Assembly: GCF_021018895.1 (NCBI RefSeq)
Contig: NC_079366.1
Coordinates: 24,041,896 to 24,105,895 of the forward strand
Length of the DNA stretch: 64,000 nt
DNA from: Seriola aureovittata
Taxonomy: Eukaryota > Chordata > Actinopteri > Carangiformes > Carangidae
Reading direction: 5' to 3'
Shown here piece after piece: positions 43,401 to 53,944 of this stretch (its first letter is position 1; every line of letters begins with the position of its first letter). The notes under the pieces were generated by a model that saw nothing but the letters and a program-made list of their open reading frames with translations, was not told where the DNA came from and made no database searches. A program made the translations under genes and the position numbers.

Positions 43401-45562
43401 TGTCACATTCACCAATCATATATGTTTCCTTTTAAAGACCCTTATAGCAACTTTTATTCAAAGACATGTCCAGCTCAAAGTGTATAAGCTAACACCTTTA
43501 CCAGCTGCAATATTTATACAATATTTATTGTTCAGGTGTGGGCTATTCTGCGTAATGAGCACTTTAGGTACAAGTAAAGATATATTTTGATGATAATACT
43601 TCTATACTTGGACTTTTTCTTGTAACAGGATATTTATACACTGTGGTGTTGCGACTTTTGGAGAAGTAAGAGATGTGATTACTTCAGATTATTTCAAACA
43701 GAGTAGGCGTGTGTTAAACACTTAATAAAATAATACCTAAAGATGTCTTTTTTTAACTTTGTTGATTATTCACACCTGAATATTTAATTTTACACAAGTT
43801 TGTGATGCGACTGCAATTTTATCTTTATGAGATGTGTCAGGAATAAGATTTTTGTATCAAAGGATTCAGTTCAATTATATTGCATTACATTCTTGGGTAA
43901 TTAGGGCTGGAGCACGCAGCTGTAGTTAGAGCTTTTTAAGAACCAACATTTTGACATCGGAGTCTGATAACAACAGGCAGTTTTCTCCACAGTAACCTAT
44001 ATTTTTACCTCCTATACACACATGAGGAACAGTTCAGGGGAATATTCATTATTATACAGGGAACAAAGAAATATTACATAGATTACAATAGACACTGAAT
44101 GACGAACCAGTCTCATAACTTGTACATTTAAAGCTACACAATATGTTATTATGACACATGTGTTCCCCTCATTATTTGAGGAGTGGCGTATACAATACAT
44201 CATTACAAAAGCACTCGTGTTTTCCTTTATTCATTGAGAAGTAAAAATGTATTCTGATTGAGCTGAACCCTTGTAACCCAAAAGGAAATGTAATTTAGGA
44301 TTCAAGTGGACACAAGCGTCCCTGCCTCCTTTCTCTAAAGTGGTTTGTTTATATTCATGTGCTCTAATCATGTATGAGTACAGAGTTGTCTGGTTGAGTG
44401 TTTTCTCTCCCGTGTGGGCAGGCACTCGTCCCATTGTGACCAGGACAGTAAAAGCCCCCATGACCAAACCGACTCCGCCCACAGGAAACCTGCAGAAACT
44501 GCCCGTCTGCGACAAGTGTGGGAATGGGATTGTGTGAGTAAAAATAGAGCAAATCATCTGTGATTTACATTCAGACCCTGCATGAATCAATCCAAACAAA
44601 GGATGAGAGAAAATTACAAAAAAAATGCACTACAAACTATGTATAGCTTGTCTGAACATTCTGCAGCCTACATAATTTGAACATTACATTATAAGCCTAA
44701 TAAAGTAGTGTTTATTGCTGCTTTTAGTTAGTTAATTAGTTAATTTAGTTATTTATTACCTTTTTTTTTGTTATTTTTTATAATTTTTCAGGACAGATGT
44801 TAAAAATACAAGATGAAGGGAAAAAAACCATCAGAAAAATTTATGAGTATGAAATTCACCTTTCCAAATGTAACTAATGTAAGTGTTGTGGATACAATTA
44901 CCCAATTCAGTCTTCGTGCATCATCATGTTAAAGAAATCTGTTTTTTTGTAGACTTTTAATTTCATTATGGCAGCTTTTGTTTGTAGTAAAATGAGACAA
45001 CCAGTGAAAGTTGGTGCAGACTATTCATTGCTTTCCATCTATTCATCTCAGCGTCCTTGTTTTTGAGATCTAGTTTGTGTGTGTCAGTACTCCGTGATAT
45101 CACTGAGTGTGGTTGGAGGTGCGACACAGCACATGTCTGAACTGTGATGCCAAAGGTGAAATGACTCCTGTTTGGCCTGGTGTTGTTTTATTGCAAGGTT
45201 GTCAGTAAAAAAGACAATACAGCAGGTGGTCCTGATTTTGTTGATCCAATGTCTTTGCACATTTTAGAGCTCATACACCAAAGTTACTAACTTGTGGTAA
45301 CTGGTGGTTCACATAACTTTCCATACATACATTCCTCTTAACATCTCCCTGTCTCTGCTTTCTATGATACAGTGGCACAGTGGTGAAAGCACGGGACAAA
45401 TATCGTCACCCTGGCTGCTTTGTTTGCTCCGACTGTGACGTCAACCTCAAACAGAAGGGCTATTTCTTCGTGGAGGGGCAGCTGTACTGTGAGACTCACG
45501 CTCGGGCCAGAATGAGACCACCGGAGGGACATGACCTCATCACAACTTATCCATCTGCATAG
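33964..45562 (+). CDS. pdlim3: pdlim3 (PDZ and LIM domain 3, ALP), complete, 7 coding exons
   Basis: Alpha-actinin-associated LIM protein of muscle Z-discs and stress fibres. Joining the seven exons gives 315 residues, against about 316 for the human smooth-muscle isoform. Order: PDZ domain at residues 1-82 ([10 protein letters not shown] carboxylate loop, GDVILAIEG), an internal HPFKLNLE segment, a ZM-motif exon (residues about 111-172; [20 protein letters not shown]), the SDVYRMLQ and [12 protein letters not shown] landmark of PDLIM3, and one LIM domain (about 240-300) with zinc ligands starting CDKC and continuing [10 protein letters not shown] ... YCETH. It ends in TTYPSA. Splice phases agree at every junction. 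It lies 4.8 kb downstream of sorbs2 on the same strand. The alternative skeletal-type exons were not found. Confidence 0.97.
34400..34430. repeat. (CA)n microsatellite
   Basis: About 15 CA units in pdlim3 intron 1. Confidence 0.9.
36360..37330. repeat. Probable degraded teleost interspersed repeat
   Basis: Phrases such as TTTCTTCTGTGGCTCCGGGG, GGCCACTTGGGGGCAGC and AAATGCTCCACTACGTTCAC are ones I associate with repetitive fish DNA. Recognition is from memory only; boundaries are approximate and no class can be assigned. Confidence 0.4.
38953..39088. repeat. Fold-back (MITE-like) element
   Basis: The left arm begins TGGCCCGGACGGGTCGACAC and the right end is TGTTGACCCGTCTAGGCCGC; these are imperfect reverse complements. 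The similarity continues inward (left CAAAATCAACAACACGAAAG, right arm complement AAAAGCAACAACAGGAATGC), so about 60 bp of each side pairs. Length about 136 bp with no coding capacity. The family is not known to me. Confidence 0.7.
40015..40166 (+). CDS. pdlim3: pdlim3 exon 2: rest of PDZ domain
   Basis: 152 bp between CTCTCTACCAG and GTTGCA. It reads [20 protein letters not shown] then [20 protein letters not shown], closely matching human PDLIM3. It ends with two bases of a split arginine. Confidence 0.97.
40167..41220. other. pdlim3 intron 2
   Basis: About 1 kb; contains a run of 17 C at 40649-40665 and no exon. Confidence 0.65.
41221..41305 (+). CDS. pdlim3: pdlim3 exon 3: LWSP...HPFKLNLE
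   Basis: 85 bp between AATTCTCAG and GTTTGT. It reads [20 protein letters not shown] then LNLEAEQQ, equivalent to [20 protein letters not shown] of human PDLIM3. Confidence 0.96.
41397..41584 (+). CDS. pdlim3: pdlim3 exon 4: ZM-motif exon, smooth-muscle type
   Basis: 188 bp between TGTGTTCAG and GTGAGT. It reads [20 protein letters not shown], then [20 protein letters not shown], the Zasp-like ZM motif that binds the alpha-actinin rod. It matches the exon of the human smooth-muscle ALP isoform, not the skeletal one. Confidence 0.95.
41585..42936. other. pdlim3 intron 4
   Basis: About 1.35 kb. I looked here for the skeletal-isoform exons and saw no matching open frame. It contains a truncated teleost repeat (42072-42140) and ends in a GT-rich tract. 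Confidence 0.6.
42072..42140. repeat. Interspersed teleost repeat, truncated copy
   Basis: Begins TTAGGGCTGCAACTGATGAT and continues TATTTTCATTATTTCATTA, the end sequence of the family seen at 23497-23775, in the opposite orientation. Confidence 0.65.
42937..43064 (+). CDS. pdlim3: pdlim3 exon 5: SDVYRML...RQSGSF
   Basis: 128 bp between CACTGCACAG and GTGAGC. It reads [20 protein letters not shown] then [20 protein letters not shown], a landmark that separates PDLIM3 from PDLIM1. Confidence 0.96.
43065..44421. other. pdlim3 intron 5
   Basis: About 1.36 kb, AT-rich, with no recognisable exon. Confidence 0.6.
44422..44533 (+). CDS. pdlim3: pdlim3 exon 6: linker and first LIM cysteines
   Basis: 112 bp between GTGTGGGCAG and GTGAGT. 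It reads [20 protein letters not shown] then [17 protein letters not shown]; the CDKC pair are the first two zinc ligands of the LIM domain. It ends with two bases of a split codon. Confidence 0.96.
44534..45372. other. pdlim3 intron 6
   Basis: About 840 bp, AT-rich, dividing the LIM domain; nothing else recognised. Confidence 0.6.
45373..45562 (+). CDS. pdlim3: pdlim3 exon 7: rest of LIM domain and stop
   Basis: 190 bp after acceptor TATGATACAG. It reads [20 protein letters not shown] then [20 protein letters not shown] and ends [18 protein letters not shown]. All remaining LIM zinc ligands are present. Confidence 0.98.
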
Positions 45563-45605
45563 ATTCCCCTCCGACAAGCACAGACACAAGCACTTACACA
45601 TGCAG

Positions 45606-45606
<1 letters not shown>

Positions 45607-45634
<28 letters not shown>
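45607..45634. repeat. (CA)n microsatellite in pdlim3 3'UTR
   Basis: About 14 CA units immediately after the coding region. Confidence 0.9.
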
Positions 45635-45639
<5 letters not shown>

Positions 45640-45907
45640 ACACACACTTCAGCACACACTCCTATGTCCTACGTCTGTTTAAGTGATCATATGCACTTTG
45701 AAGTTGTCTGTGTGCAATAACATTTCAGCAAGAATACACTTTTCTCTGAACATAACCGTATGCTGTGTTGACCTGTAAGGCATTTCTGTGTAGGAACATT
45801 TCGCAGGTGATAATCTAACAGACGTGTTGTTTAAAGAGCCCAGCAGAAGGGACTGCAAAACATGCCACTTTATTTCTTGCCAGTTTCTCACAATTTGATG
45901 TCTTTCC

Positions 45908-45913
45908 AATAAA
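45908..45913 (+). terminator. pdlim3: pdlim3 poly(A) signal
   Basis: AATAAA, about 345 bp after the stop codon and followed by a GT-rich stretch; the nearest good signal. Confidence 0.6.
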
Positions 45914-45974
45914 GACCCCCTGTTCATAGTGTAAGATGATGTGTATGTGGAGTCTTGAGACGAAAAGCACCCCC

Positions 45975-46545
45975 CTTAAAAGGAGCTATTTGTAAGTTTT
46001 GCTATTGCTACATAGCCAACATTAGCATTAACATACTGTTTACTTATCAGTCTAGAAGAAATGTTGTGAGTTCGGCATCAAACTTCATTACTTTACTTTC
46101 CAAGAGCTGTCTCCAGAGGTGGAAAGCAACCCCCTTGTTAAATTTTATCAGTTGTACTGAAGATTGCATGCTAACCAGCTAGGTTAGCTAGCTAGATTGC
46201 CTGGACTGTCTCTTCACTTTCCGATACTGAGTCACTGTAGCGTCCAGTCTCCCCTGAAGAAGTTTTCTAACACCATTATTAAGTCATAATTTCAATTTGT
46301 CAAATACTATTTCAACACTTATAGCATTCCCATCAGCACCAGCTGTGGGCTACTGTGTGTTTAGTGATAATTAGCAAATTAGCATAAGAACACACTAAAC
46401 TAAGATGTGAACATGGTAAACATACTTAAGATGAGCATGTTAGCGGTTTCATATTGAGGAGTTTTAGACACTAGAGTCAGTACGTACAGCCTCACAGAGC
46501 TGCTAGCACAACTGTAGACTGTTTAGTCTTGTTTAATATGAGACA
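45975..46545. repeat. Probable teleost interspersed repeat
   Basis: Contains GGAGCTATTTGTAAGTTTTG, ATTGCTACATAGCCAACATT, GAGCATGTTAGCGGTTTCAT and CAGCCTCACAGAGCTGCTAG, phrases typical of a high-copy fish repeat as I know it. Boundaries and class are not determined. Confidence 0.45.
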
Positions 46546-49500
46546 TGCACCTACTGGAGGCCAGGAATGTGGCTGTTGAGTGTTGACAGTTTCACTAGCT
46601 TCAAAACTGTGTTATTATTTGTTTGTGAAGTTCAGCTGTGCAAGCTTATTTATCCATATAAAGGCTTATCTTGGCTGAAATGTGTGTTTGGGACATGCTG
46701 AAATTCCAAGTGTATATTATGCTGTTTCCAAGGATGTTTTGATGCATTTGATCCAACACAACAAAACTGTGACCATTAGCCTTTTTAGCCAGAAGGCATT
46801 TTGATACATCACAGTAGGACAAGTACAGATTCATACTAAAATCAACGATGGCTGAATTCAGTTTAGCTGCTTCAGTTTTTAGGATCCTGGTATTGTGCAT
46901 GCTGGCTCATTCCCACACGCATTGTCATGCTTTACTGGGATTTGAGTGAGATCCATCCTTAATGTTCTTATAACACCTGTGCTCAAAATGTCAGCTGTGA
47001 AAAGTAAAGCTTGTGGTCAACTTTTTAACACTACACAACATTTTTAAAGGATTTTTTTTGGATGAACAGTTACATTATTTTTCCTGTAAAATACTTCCAA
47101 TATACAGCAAATCACAAAAAAGCTGAATACATTCGGTCTGTTACATCCATTTTCTTGTGCTGGATATAAGGGCCCTGCACACCCATAGTGGACCCACACA
47201 GGTGTTTTCACTTATTGTGGATGGTAAGACCACAGTGACTCAGCCCACCTTCTACCTGAGCAGCGGCCTAATCAGCACCACAAGTGCAAACACCTGTGTG
47301 GGTGTGGGAGACTGAAGTGGTTCATCTGAGGTCCAACATGCAAACACTGGGGGGGGGGTGTGTGTTTCTGGGTATATCCGGTGTGTTTGTAGAGCAACTG
47401 ACAATCAATTTGTCCAACAGGTCCAAACAGGTCGCCTTTACTGAGTGAGTAAATACAGTTGAAAAATGTGTGTGTGTGTGTGTAGTTAGTCATCCGTTCT
47501 TTTTAAAGGAAACAACATCAGTACTGGCCAGCTGCCACAGAGACACCACACACAGCAATGTATTAGACCAATACTGGAGTCCCAGCACACACATTTCTGA
47601 ACATTGGAGCCCTGATCAAGCCAGTCATGTCAAGGTAAGAGATAAGAGAGAGTACTGGCTGATGTAATATACCTCCTAGTAACACCAGTATTGATTTGTA
47701 GTCCTTGGTAAAAGACTAGCTTCCGACAGAAGGTCCTGTAATTTTTACTGTTTAAAAAGAATTAAAAAAAATAAAAATTGAACAGCATCCATTAAACAAT
47801 TGAAACAAGAATCTAAATTGAAATGGCATAACATACTTTAAAGTTCCAGTTTGAATTAAATGTTGGCTTGATCATTCACCCTTTCATAACTTTAATTAAA
47901 CGGTGTATAAAGGAAGGGCCGTAGGGATAAAATGTCCCTGCTACAGACAGTTACACAACTGAGTCTGCTTAGGCCGAGGAACAAAAGGTGAATGGGTCCA
48001 TCATTACTCACACACGTTTCCGTTTTTCACTACACAACTTTATTCTAAAGTCCAGAAATGATCAAATTCCAGTTTTCAATATGTGAGGTTGAAACCGAGA
48101 GCAATGATCCACAAAATCAGCGTGTTTCTATTTGATGTTATGGTACAGTCATTGAAAAACATTGCATCAGGGTAGTAGCCAATACAAGCATCTGCAATGA
48201 AGTGTTCAAACAGTCAGAGAAAATCCATATGATATTATTATACAGTGATGAAAAATCAACCTTCTGCCAGTTACCATACATGTCTCCAGTGACTGTGTAT
48301 CCAGCGATTCAACGTTGGATATAGATGATAATATTAAATAATAGGATTAATCCTATAAACAGAGGAATCATTACTATAATTAATTCAGTCCACTGTGAAT
48401 ATGACAATTAGAAGAATGGTAAGATCCTAGTGAGACACTGGAGGGAGCTACAGCATCGTTCTTCAGCTCTTTCACCATCCGACAACAGAACAAAGTGCAG
48501 TCACACTGAGGTATTGAGTTGTATGTTTTGAGGTCAGGAAATGTCTACAGTCTGTACCAGGTATTTATTGTATACATGTATATGGTGAGTTCAGACTAAT
48601 GCTGAATATAAAGATCATTTTGACTCTTGGTGAGTCTCCTTTTTTTTTTTTTTTTAAACAGATTTTAAAATATAAAAACAAAAATACAAAAGCAATAAAA
48701 GAAAAAGAAAAGGGGGGGGCAAATAACTAATCCCCTTCACAAGTTACCAGAACCCAAAGTGATGTGTTAAAGCATTCATTTAAGAAAAATAAAATTACAA
48801 TTACATAAAATCAAGTGAGTTTGCTAATACAAACACACCAAGGACATGGTGCAGCTCACATTAACCCCCTCAGGCATTTACCATTTACAAACAAACAAAA
48901 AGCTTTGCACACTTCCTGTATCACCGAAAAATACAAAAAGAAAAGATGGACAATGTTGTCAATAAGTTAGGAAAACAAAGTAGATTTTTTTTTTTTCCAG
49001 GGGCCGACTTTACATTCTTCAGGTGGCCAAAAAAATGACAACATTGAAACTTCTCCATGTCTGCTGGATGTGTGAGTAAGCAACTGTTAACAGGACATTG
49101 TGGCAGAGCTGCATGTCTGTCAGCTTGTTTTAGAGTTCTTCTGCCCCCTATTGGCTAATAATGAACGCATCTTTAAAATGTACAGTTTTTGTCTGTTCAT
49201 CGGTCCAAACAAAATCCTAATTATAATACTGTAAATTATATATTTTTTTAAAAAAAATAGATCAAACAAATACCCACATGTGAAAAATAGAAGCCTGTAA
49301 AAGTTGGGTAGTTTTGCTTAATACATGATAACAGGTTGAATTTGCTGCCTAATTGAGAAACTGATTGACACAGCTAATCAATTCAGCATTAGTGTATCCT
49401 TATAAATACTATGCATAGCAACAACATCCCCTTTAAATGGACTCTAGTGGCCACGAGCCGCCATTAACCAAAAGGACTCTACGCTCTGTATGTTAACCAT

Positions 49501-50804
49501 CACTGATGAATATGCTTGTCACACTGTGATTCACGACCAGCACTTCATTATTTCACAATAGACATACAGTTAAACGACAAAATCAATATTCACTCCATAT
49601 ATGAAAAGTCATTACTTAAATATTAATACTTGTGTATGGATGGAACGCAGAGAGAGAATCATGCGGAGTGGCTTAAGTGCTTTCTCTTATGAAAGGCGAA
49701 AGACAAGACCATCAGCAAACAGGATAAATTGAATTAGTTTCAAAACTATTGTTCATTTTACTTGATTAGCAAGTATCCTCCTGAGGGCACATTTTGTGGC
49801 AGCAGCTGCTACTCACACAGTTAAAGAAACAATTATTGATTTAGTGCTGAATACGCCATGAATAGCTTACTAAAAATGGAGATGCAGAGCTAATATCCCA
49901 GTCCCTCGGCTCCTCACGTACACTCAAAGTAAATCAGTGAGGACCTGGTCAACAGGAAGGGTTCTTCAAAACCTGAGCACCGGTGTAATCACTGTAAAAG
50001 CAAATAGTGGTAATTAGGATGCTCACTGCGAACAAATGCAAGTGGGGGAAGGAGAGGAACTCTATCTAATAAGCTCCTTTCTGTTGAACCCATAATGCAA
50101 ACACACAAAAGCATCTGGATCCCTCTGCGTAATGCCCATAACAAAGAGCCCAATAAATGTCAAGGCCAAAACAAAGTCAAACTTGTATATTTAGTAATAT
50201 TTACTTCACGTCAGTTTCTCTGTCACGTCATGAATTCACATGTATTTCATATTTATTTATCCATTTATTTTAGCATGCAGTAAATTTCACCTCCAATAGT
50301 TTTACACTTGGCTTGATTGCTGACAATTGCCAAGGTATTATGTCAAAGCAGACTGATGTGTGCTGTTATGGCCATCACATGTTAGTTAAGGAACACTTTA
50401 ATGTACAATGAATCAAATGGCTTGATCCCACAGTCTTTTCCCACCCATATACTGAATGGTGACAGTTATCATCAAAACCATTGACGGACATTTCCAGCAT
50501 CAGCAGCTGGTTTAAACAAGACGATCAACGAGGAAAATGTAATGTCTATCATGCAGATCCCATTTTTGTTTTGTCATGGAGTGGACGTTCAACGTGTGGC
50601 ATCAGAGATGAATCCAGGAGCCCGGTTTTGTCGGTTTAGTCTTATATATCTTTGAGAAGTAAAACCCAGAACAGGTCTTTTTGACATGAGTCCATGTTAA
50701 AGATTTGAGGCCAGGTTTTCTCTCAGCAAAACTATCACAGTAACGCAGTAAAGATGCAGCTTGAAACAGGTCCTGGCAAGTTTATCATAAGGCTTTAAGT
50801 AACA

Positions 50805-50945
50805 CCAATTAATCTGTTGATTTATTTTTTTCAATTAATCCATCAATTGTATAGTCTATGAAATATCAGGAAATACTGATGGATGTCCATCAAAGTTTCC
50901 CTTTAATTACTAAATATATCTGAGAATCTGCAACCAATAAATGTT
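50805..50945. repeat. Interspersed teleost repeat, partial copy
   Basis: Contains AATTAATCTGTTGATTTATT, TAGTCTATGAAATATCAGGA and GATGGATGTCCATCAAAGTT, an internal portion of the same family as 42072-42140 in the same orientation. Confidence 0.6.
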
Positions 50946-52109
50946 AATATTAATATTAATTGAGTTTATGCAGTTAATGCAGTTTAATGTAGAAAGATTA
51001 ACTTTCTTGAAATTGGCAGCTGTGTATTTGTAGTTGTTTAGTAAATTCAATAGTGCCTGACTAATTAATGCATGATTTGGAATCACTAATCACACAGATA
51101 CAACTAGTACGTATAACAGGTGAGTCACTCTATAATGCTAACGTGTTAAAATACACATACATGACTTCAAGGCCTTTTGGACAAAAAGATTTACAGTTTT
51201 TGTTTCTTTTTCTCTTCATGAGGTTACACAGTCTGTGGAGGCTGACTGATGCACTTTGTCTCGATAGATTAAATTAAGGTCCTTGCATTCTTTGATAAAT
51301 TCCCTGTTAATAGCAGCATATTTCACTTTTTTTCCATCATGAATAAATATATATTTATTTCCAAATTACATTTTCCAGTTTTGAGATGTGATTGCTCTAA
51401 AAGACAGCAACAATACAGCATAATACTGCCTTCTTCCAGTTAGATATACATCCCCAAAAAATATGTTTAACACAGACATATCTCTTCTAATATTACTGCC
51501 TGAGATATACACTGCAGAAAACTATTGAGGCTTCATCACTGTTGTGAAGCGTTTTATGGCGCCATGTGATTGATGTCCACACTGCTGGGTCAAGGCTGGA
51601 AAAATAAGAAGACAGGGGCCCCTGCTAAAACTTCAAAAGTGAACTAATGATTCAAATTATAATTTATTAATATGCCCTTAGCAACTTTCCGATTTTTAAA
51701 AAAAGGGGTCTATTGCATATGAGCCTTTTTCTTTTCTAAAAAATTGTCAGTTATTATCAGCGTATGCATGTGTTTTGATGCTGGAGCAGAGTTGTTAGCC
51801 ATGGTGGTATATTACCTCCATTCTGGTTTAAAACACAGGTACAGGTTATGTTTTTCTTATTTACTGATTTTATGTTATTTGCAGTTACATGTATAAGCCC
51901 AGTGCAGTGCTGGCTTTGACAGGAGTTTTGAGAGGAGAAGCAAAATAATGCAAACATCTCACAGAGAAGGACTTTAATCCTTAAGTAAGACAATGAATTT
52001 ACAAATACTGCGACAAAGGTGGATCATATTATAATGAACGTAAGTTAGTAACATTTGTCAGCAATAAAAAAACAACTCAGTTTGGTTTGGATATGAACAT
52101 TTTTCCTGT

Positions 52110-52115
52110 TTTATT
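52110..52115 (-). terminator. npy2r: Candidate poly(A) signal for the Y2-type receptor gene
   Basis: TTTATT on the plus strand (AATAAA on the minus strand), about 690 bp past the stop codon of the receptor. Confidence 0.4.
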
Positions 52116-52804
52116 TTTATACATTTTTACTAAGGTGCAGCCTGAACTTGTTTTGGTGTTCCAGCTTTTTCTCATCCCAGAATTATACATCATACGAGAC
52201 TCTATCTGGGCCTTGTTCACTCGTTCTGTGGTTGTCATGGCCTAAATGTTCAGAAGTACTTTATTCAGAATTAGAGTGGCTGTATTTTCACAATCTTGTG
52301 GTCTGCCATAGATTTTATATTCTGAATTATTGGGAGTATTACGAGAATGTAACAGTCAGCCCACTTGCCCACCCCAATAATTTTCATATAGTTTCTAAAA
52401 AGGGTCCTTATCATCGCAATTGACCGAGCGCCAAAGTCTTAGTCATCTGTTTAAATTTCAGATTCAAATCATTAAACGTCAAGAGCAGTCTTCTCAAAAA
52501 TCCATGCCAATGTCAAACATAGACAATCTGCACCAACAAAGAGGAATGTCTATCATCGTTTGACTCTCAAACACTTGAGTTGACGAGCGCTATTGTTTGG
52601 AATTAGAGCTTGTATGACTCAGCTTTATGTAGTGAAGGTAATTCAATTATTTTTAAATTGAAGCCCCTTTTTTTTATGTTAAATTTCTCCAACCCATAAA
52701 TGTTTTTCATCTTCCCTCATTGTTAGAAAAGAAATGCCCCCACAAAACCAAATACAGACTTCACATGTCCACAGGTGATTATTAATGAATTTCCTTTGTG
52801 CACC

Positions 52805-53920
52805 TTACACCTTTGTTGATTTGCAGTCCGTGCAGACCTTCCCTTCTTCACTTTTTAGTGTGTCTCTGCCTTTGGAGCATCTTGACCTCAGACTGAACGG
52901 CCTATAACACTTACACACAGACAAGAAGGCCGACCTGTAGTTGTTGTTCATCCACCCGTACAGGATGGGGTTGACAAACGTCGAGCACATTGCCACGATG
53001 TGGAACACAGTGAAAAGCAGCTTGAAGTCCTTCATATAAAGCACAGTGCTGTCGATGTCAACAGCCAACTGGAACGCATGGAAAGGCAGCCAGCTGACAG
53101 CAAAGACCACCACCATGGTCAGCAGCATCTTAGTGGTCTTCTTCCTGCGCTGATGGCGGTCATTTCGACCTCCGTGACTCATGTGATTCTTCAGTTTATT
53201 CCAGATGCGGATGTAAGCAACAGAGTTTATAGCCAGGGGTAAGCCATATTGAACCAGAAGCATCGATATACTGTAGATGCTTCCGTTCATGCTGCTTCCC
53301 GGCCACTTCTCTGTACACACCTGAATAGATTCATCTGGCGAAAGATCAAATGTCCCGTACTCCCTGAAGATGGCGAGCGGGCTGGCCAACAGGGCGCTGA
53401 CGGCCCACGTGATGACAATGACCACAGCGCACATGTCTTTGGACATCTTGGTCTCCGTGTGGTAGATGATGCTCCTGTGGCGGTCCAGGGCGATGATGTT
53501 CAAGGTGAGGGTGGACACGTGCACGGCCATGCCTTGAGCGCAGGGCAGCATGAAGCACAGCACCTGACCAAACTTCCACTCGCCATAGAGAGTGTAGATG
53601 AGGGTGAAAGGCAAACACAGCGTGTTCACCAGCAAGTCTGCCACAGCTAAGTTCACAATAAAGAAGTTGGTCACAGTCCGTAGATTTTTAAACTTGAAGA
53701 CGACGTATATCACCAAGGAGTTTCCAATGACTCCGAACAATATGATTGTGCTGTAAGCAAGGATGAGAATCACTTGAACTCCAACCAGCTTTGTGCTGTC
53801 GTCCAGCTTTAAAAGGTTCTCATCACTTATTGTGCCTGTAGTTGAGCAGCAGTTGGAAGATTTAACAACAAGTTGTGACTCTTCCGCTTGAGTCATGTTG
53901 AGTTGATCTGCTGTATCCAT
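52805..53920 (-). CDS. npy2r: NPY/PYY receptor, Y2 type (class A GPCR), single coding exon
   Basis: 371-residue seven-helix receptor for NPY-family peptides, expected to couple to Gi. Helices lie at about 46-70, 84-105, 119-141, 162-183, 214-237, 264-288 and 300-322. Visible features: N-glycosylation sequons at Asn8 and Asn212, the Cys122-Cys202 extracellular disulfide pair, DRH (146-148) in place of DRY as in Y2, NPILY at 317-321, and Cys336/Cys338 as likely palmitoylation sites. Blocks such as TVTNFFIVNLAVADLLVNTL and AVSWLPFHAFQLAVDIDS are nearly identical to human Y2. The start is the ATG at 53920, in a GCCATGG context and just downstream of a good splice acceptor; an in-frame ATG 18 codons upstream would lie in intron. 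The nearby lrat supports Y2. The teleost paralogues npy2rl (Y2-2) or npy7r cannot be excluded. Confidence 0.93.
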   Translation of the reverse strand: MDTADQLNMTQAEESQLVVKSSNCCSTTGTISDENLLKLDDSTKLVGVQVILILAYSTIILFGVIGNSLVIYVVFKFKNLRTVTNFFIVNLAVADLLVNTLCLPFTLIYTLYGEWKFGQVLCFMLPCAQGMAVHVSTLTLNIIALDRHRSIIYHTETKMSKDMCAVVIVITWAVSALLASPLAIFREYGTFDLSPDESIQVCTEKWPGSSMNGSIYSISMLLVQYGLPLAINSVAYIRIWNKLKNHMSHGGRNDRHQRRKKTTKMLLTMVVVFAVSWLPFHAFQLAVDIDSTVLYMKDFKLLFTVFHIVAMCSTFVNPILYGWMNNNYRSAFLSVCKCYRPFSLRSRCSKGRDTLKSEEGKVCTDCKSTKV

Positions 53921-53944
53921 GGCTAACAGTCCCCATAAGTCGGT
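53921..53944 (-). other. npy2r: 5'UTR part of the receptor coding exon, with an upstream ATG
   Basis: On the minus strand CATCTTTTCACAG is followed by 24 bases and then the coding ATG. These 24 bases contain an out-of-frame ATG (starting at 53936) whose frame runs 24 codons and overlaps the receptor start. Confidence 0.6.

Larger units (their letters stand above)
45563..45930 (+). other. pdlim3: pdlim3 3'UTR
   Basis: Short 3'UTR containing a (CA)n tract at 45607-45634 and ending shortly after the AATAAA at 45908-45913. Confidence 0.6.
45914..52109. other. pdlim3 to npy2r intergenic region
   Basis: About 6.2 kb between two converging genes. It contains probable repeat remnants (about 45975-46545; 50805-50945), a T-run (48640-48655) and no recognisable gene. 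Confidence 0.6.

Noticed and set aside
49142..49154. CTCF-like sequence TGCCCCCTATTGG
   Set aside because: One mismatch to the core consensus and no supporting context; weaker than the two listed sites.
53249..53650. 133-codon plus-strand open frame opposite the receptor
   Set aside because: It is antisense to a highly conserved GPCR exon and has no family resemblance; openness follows from codon use on the other strand.
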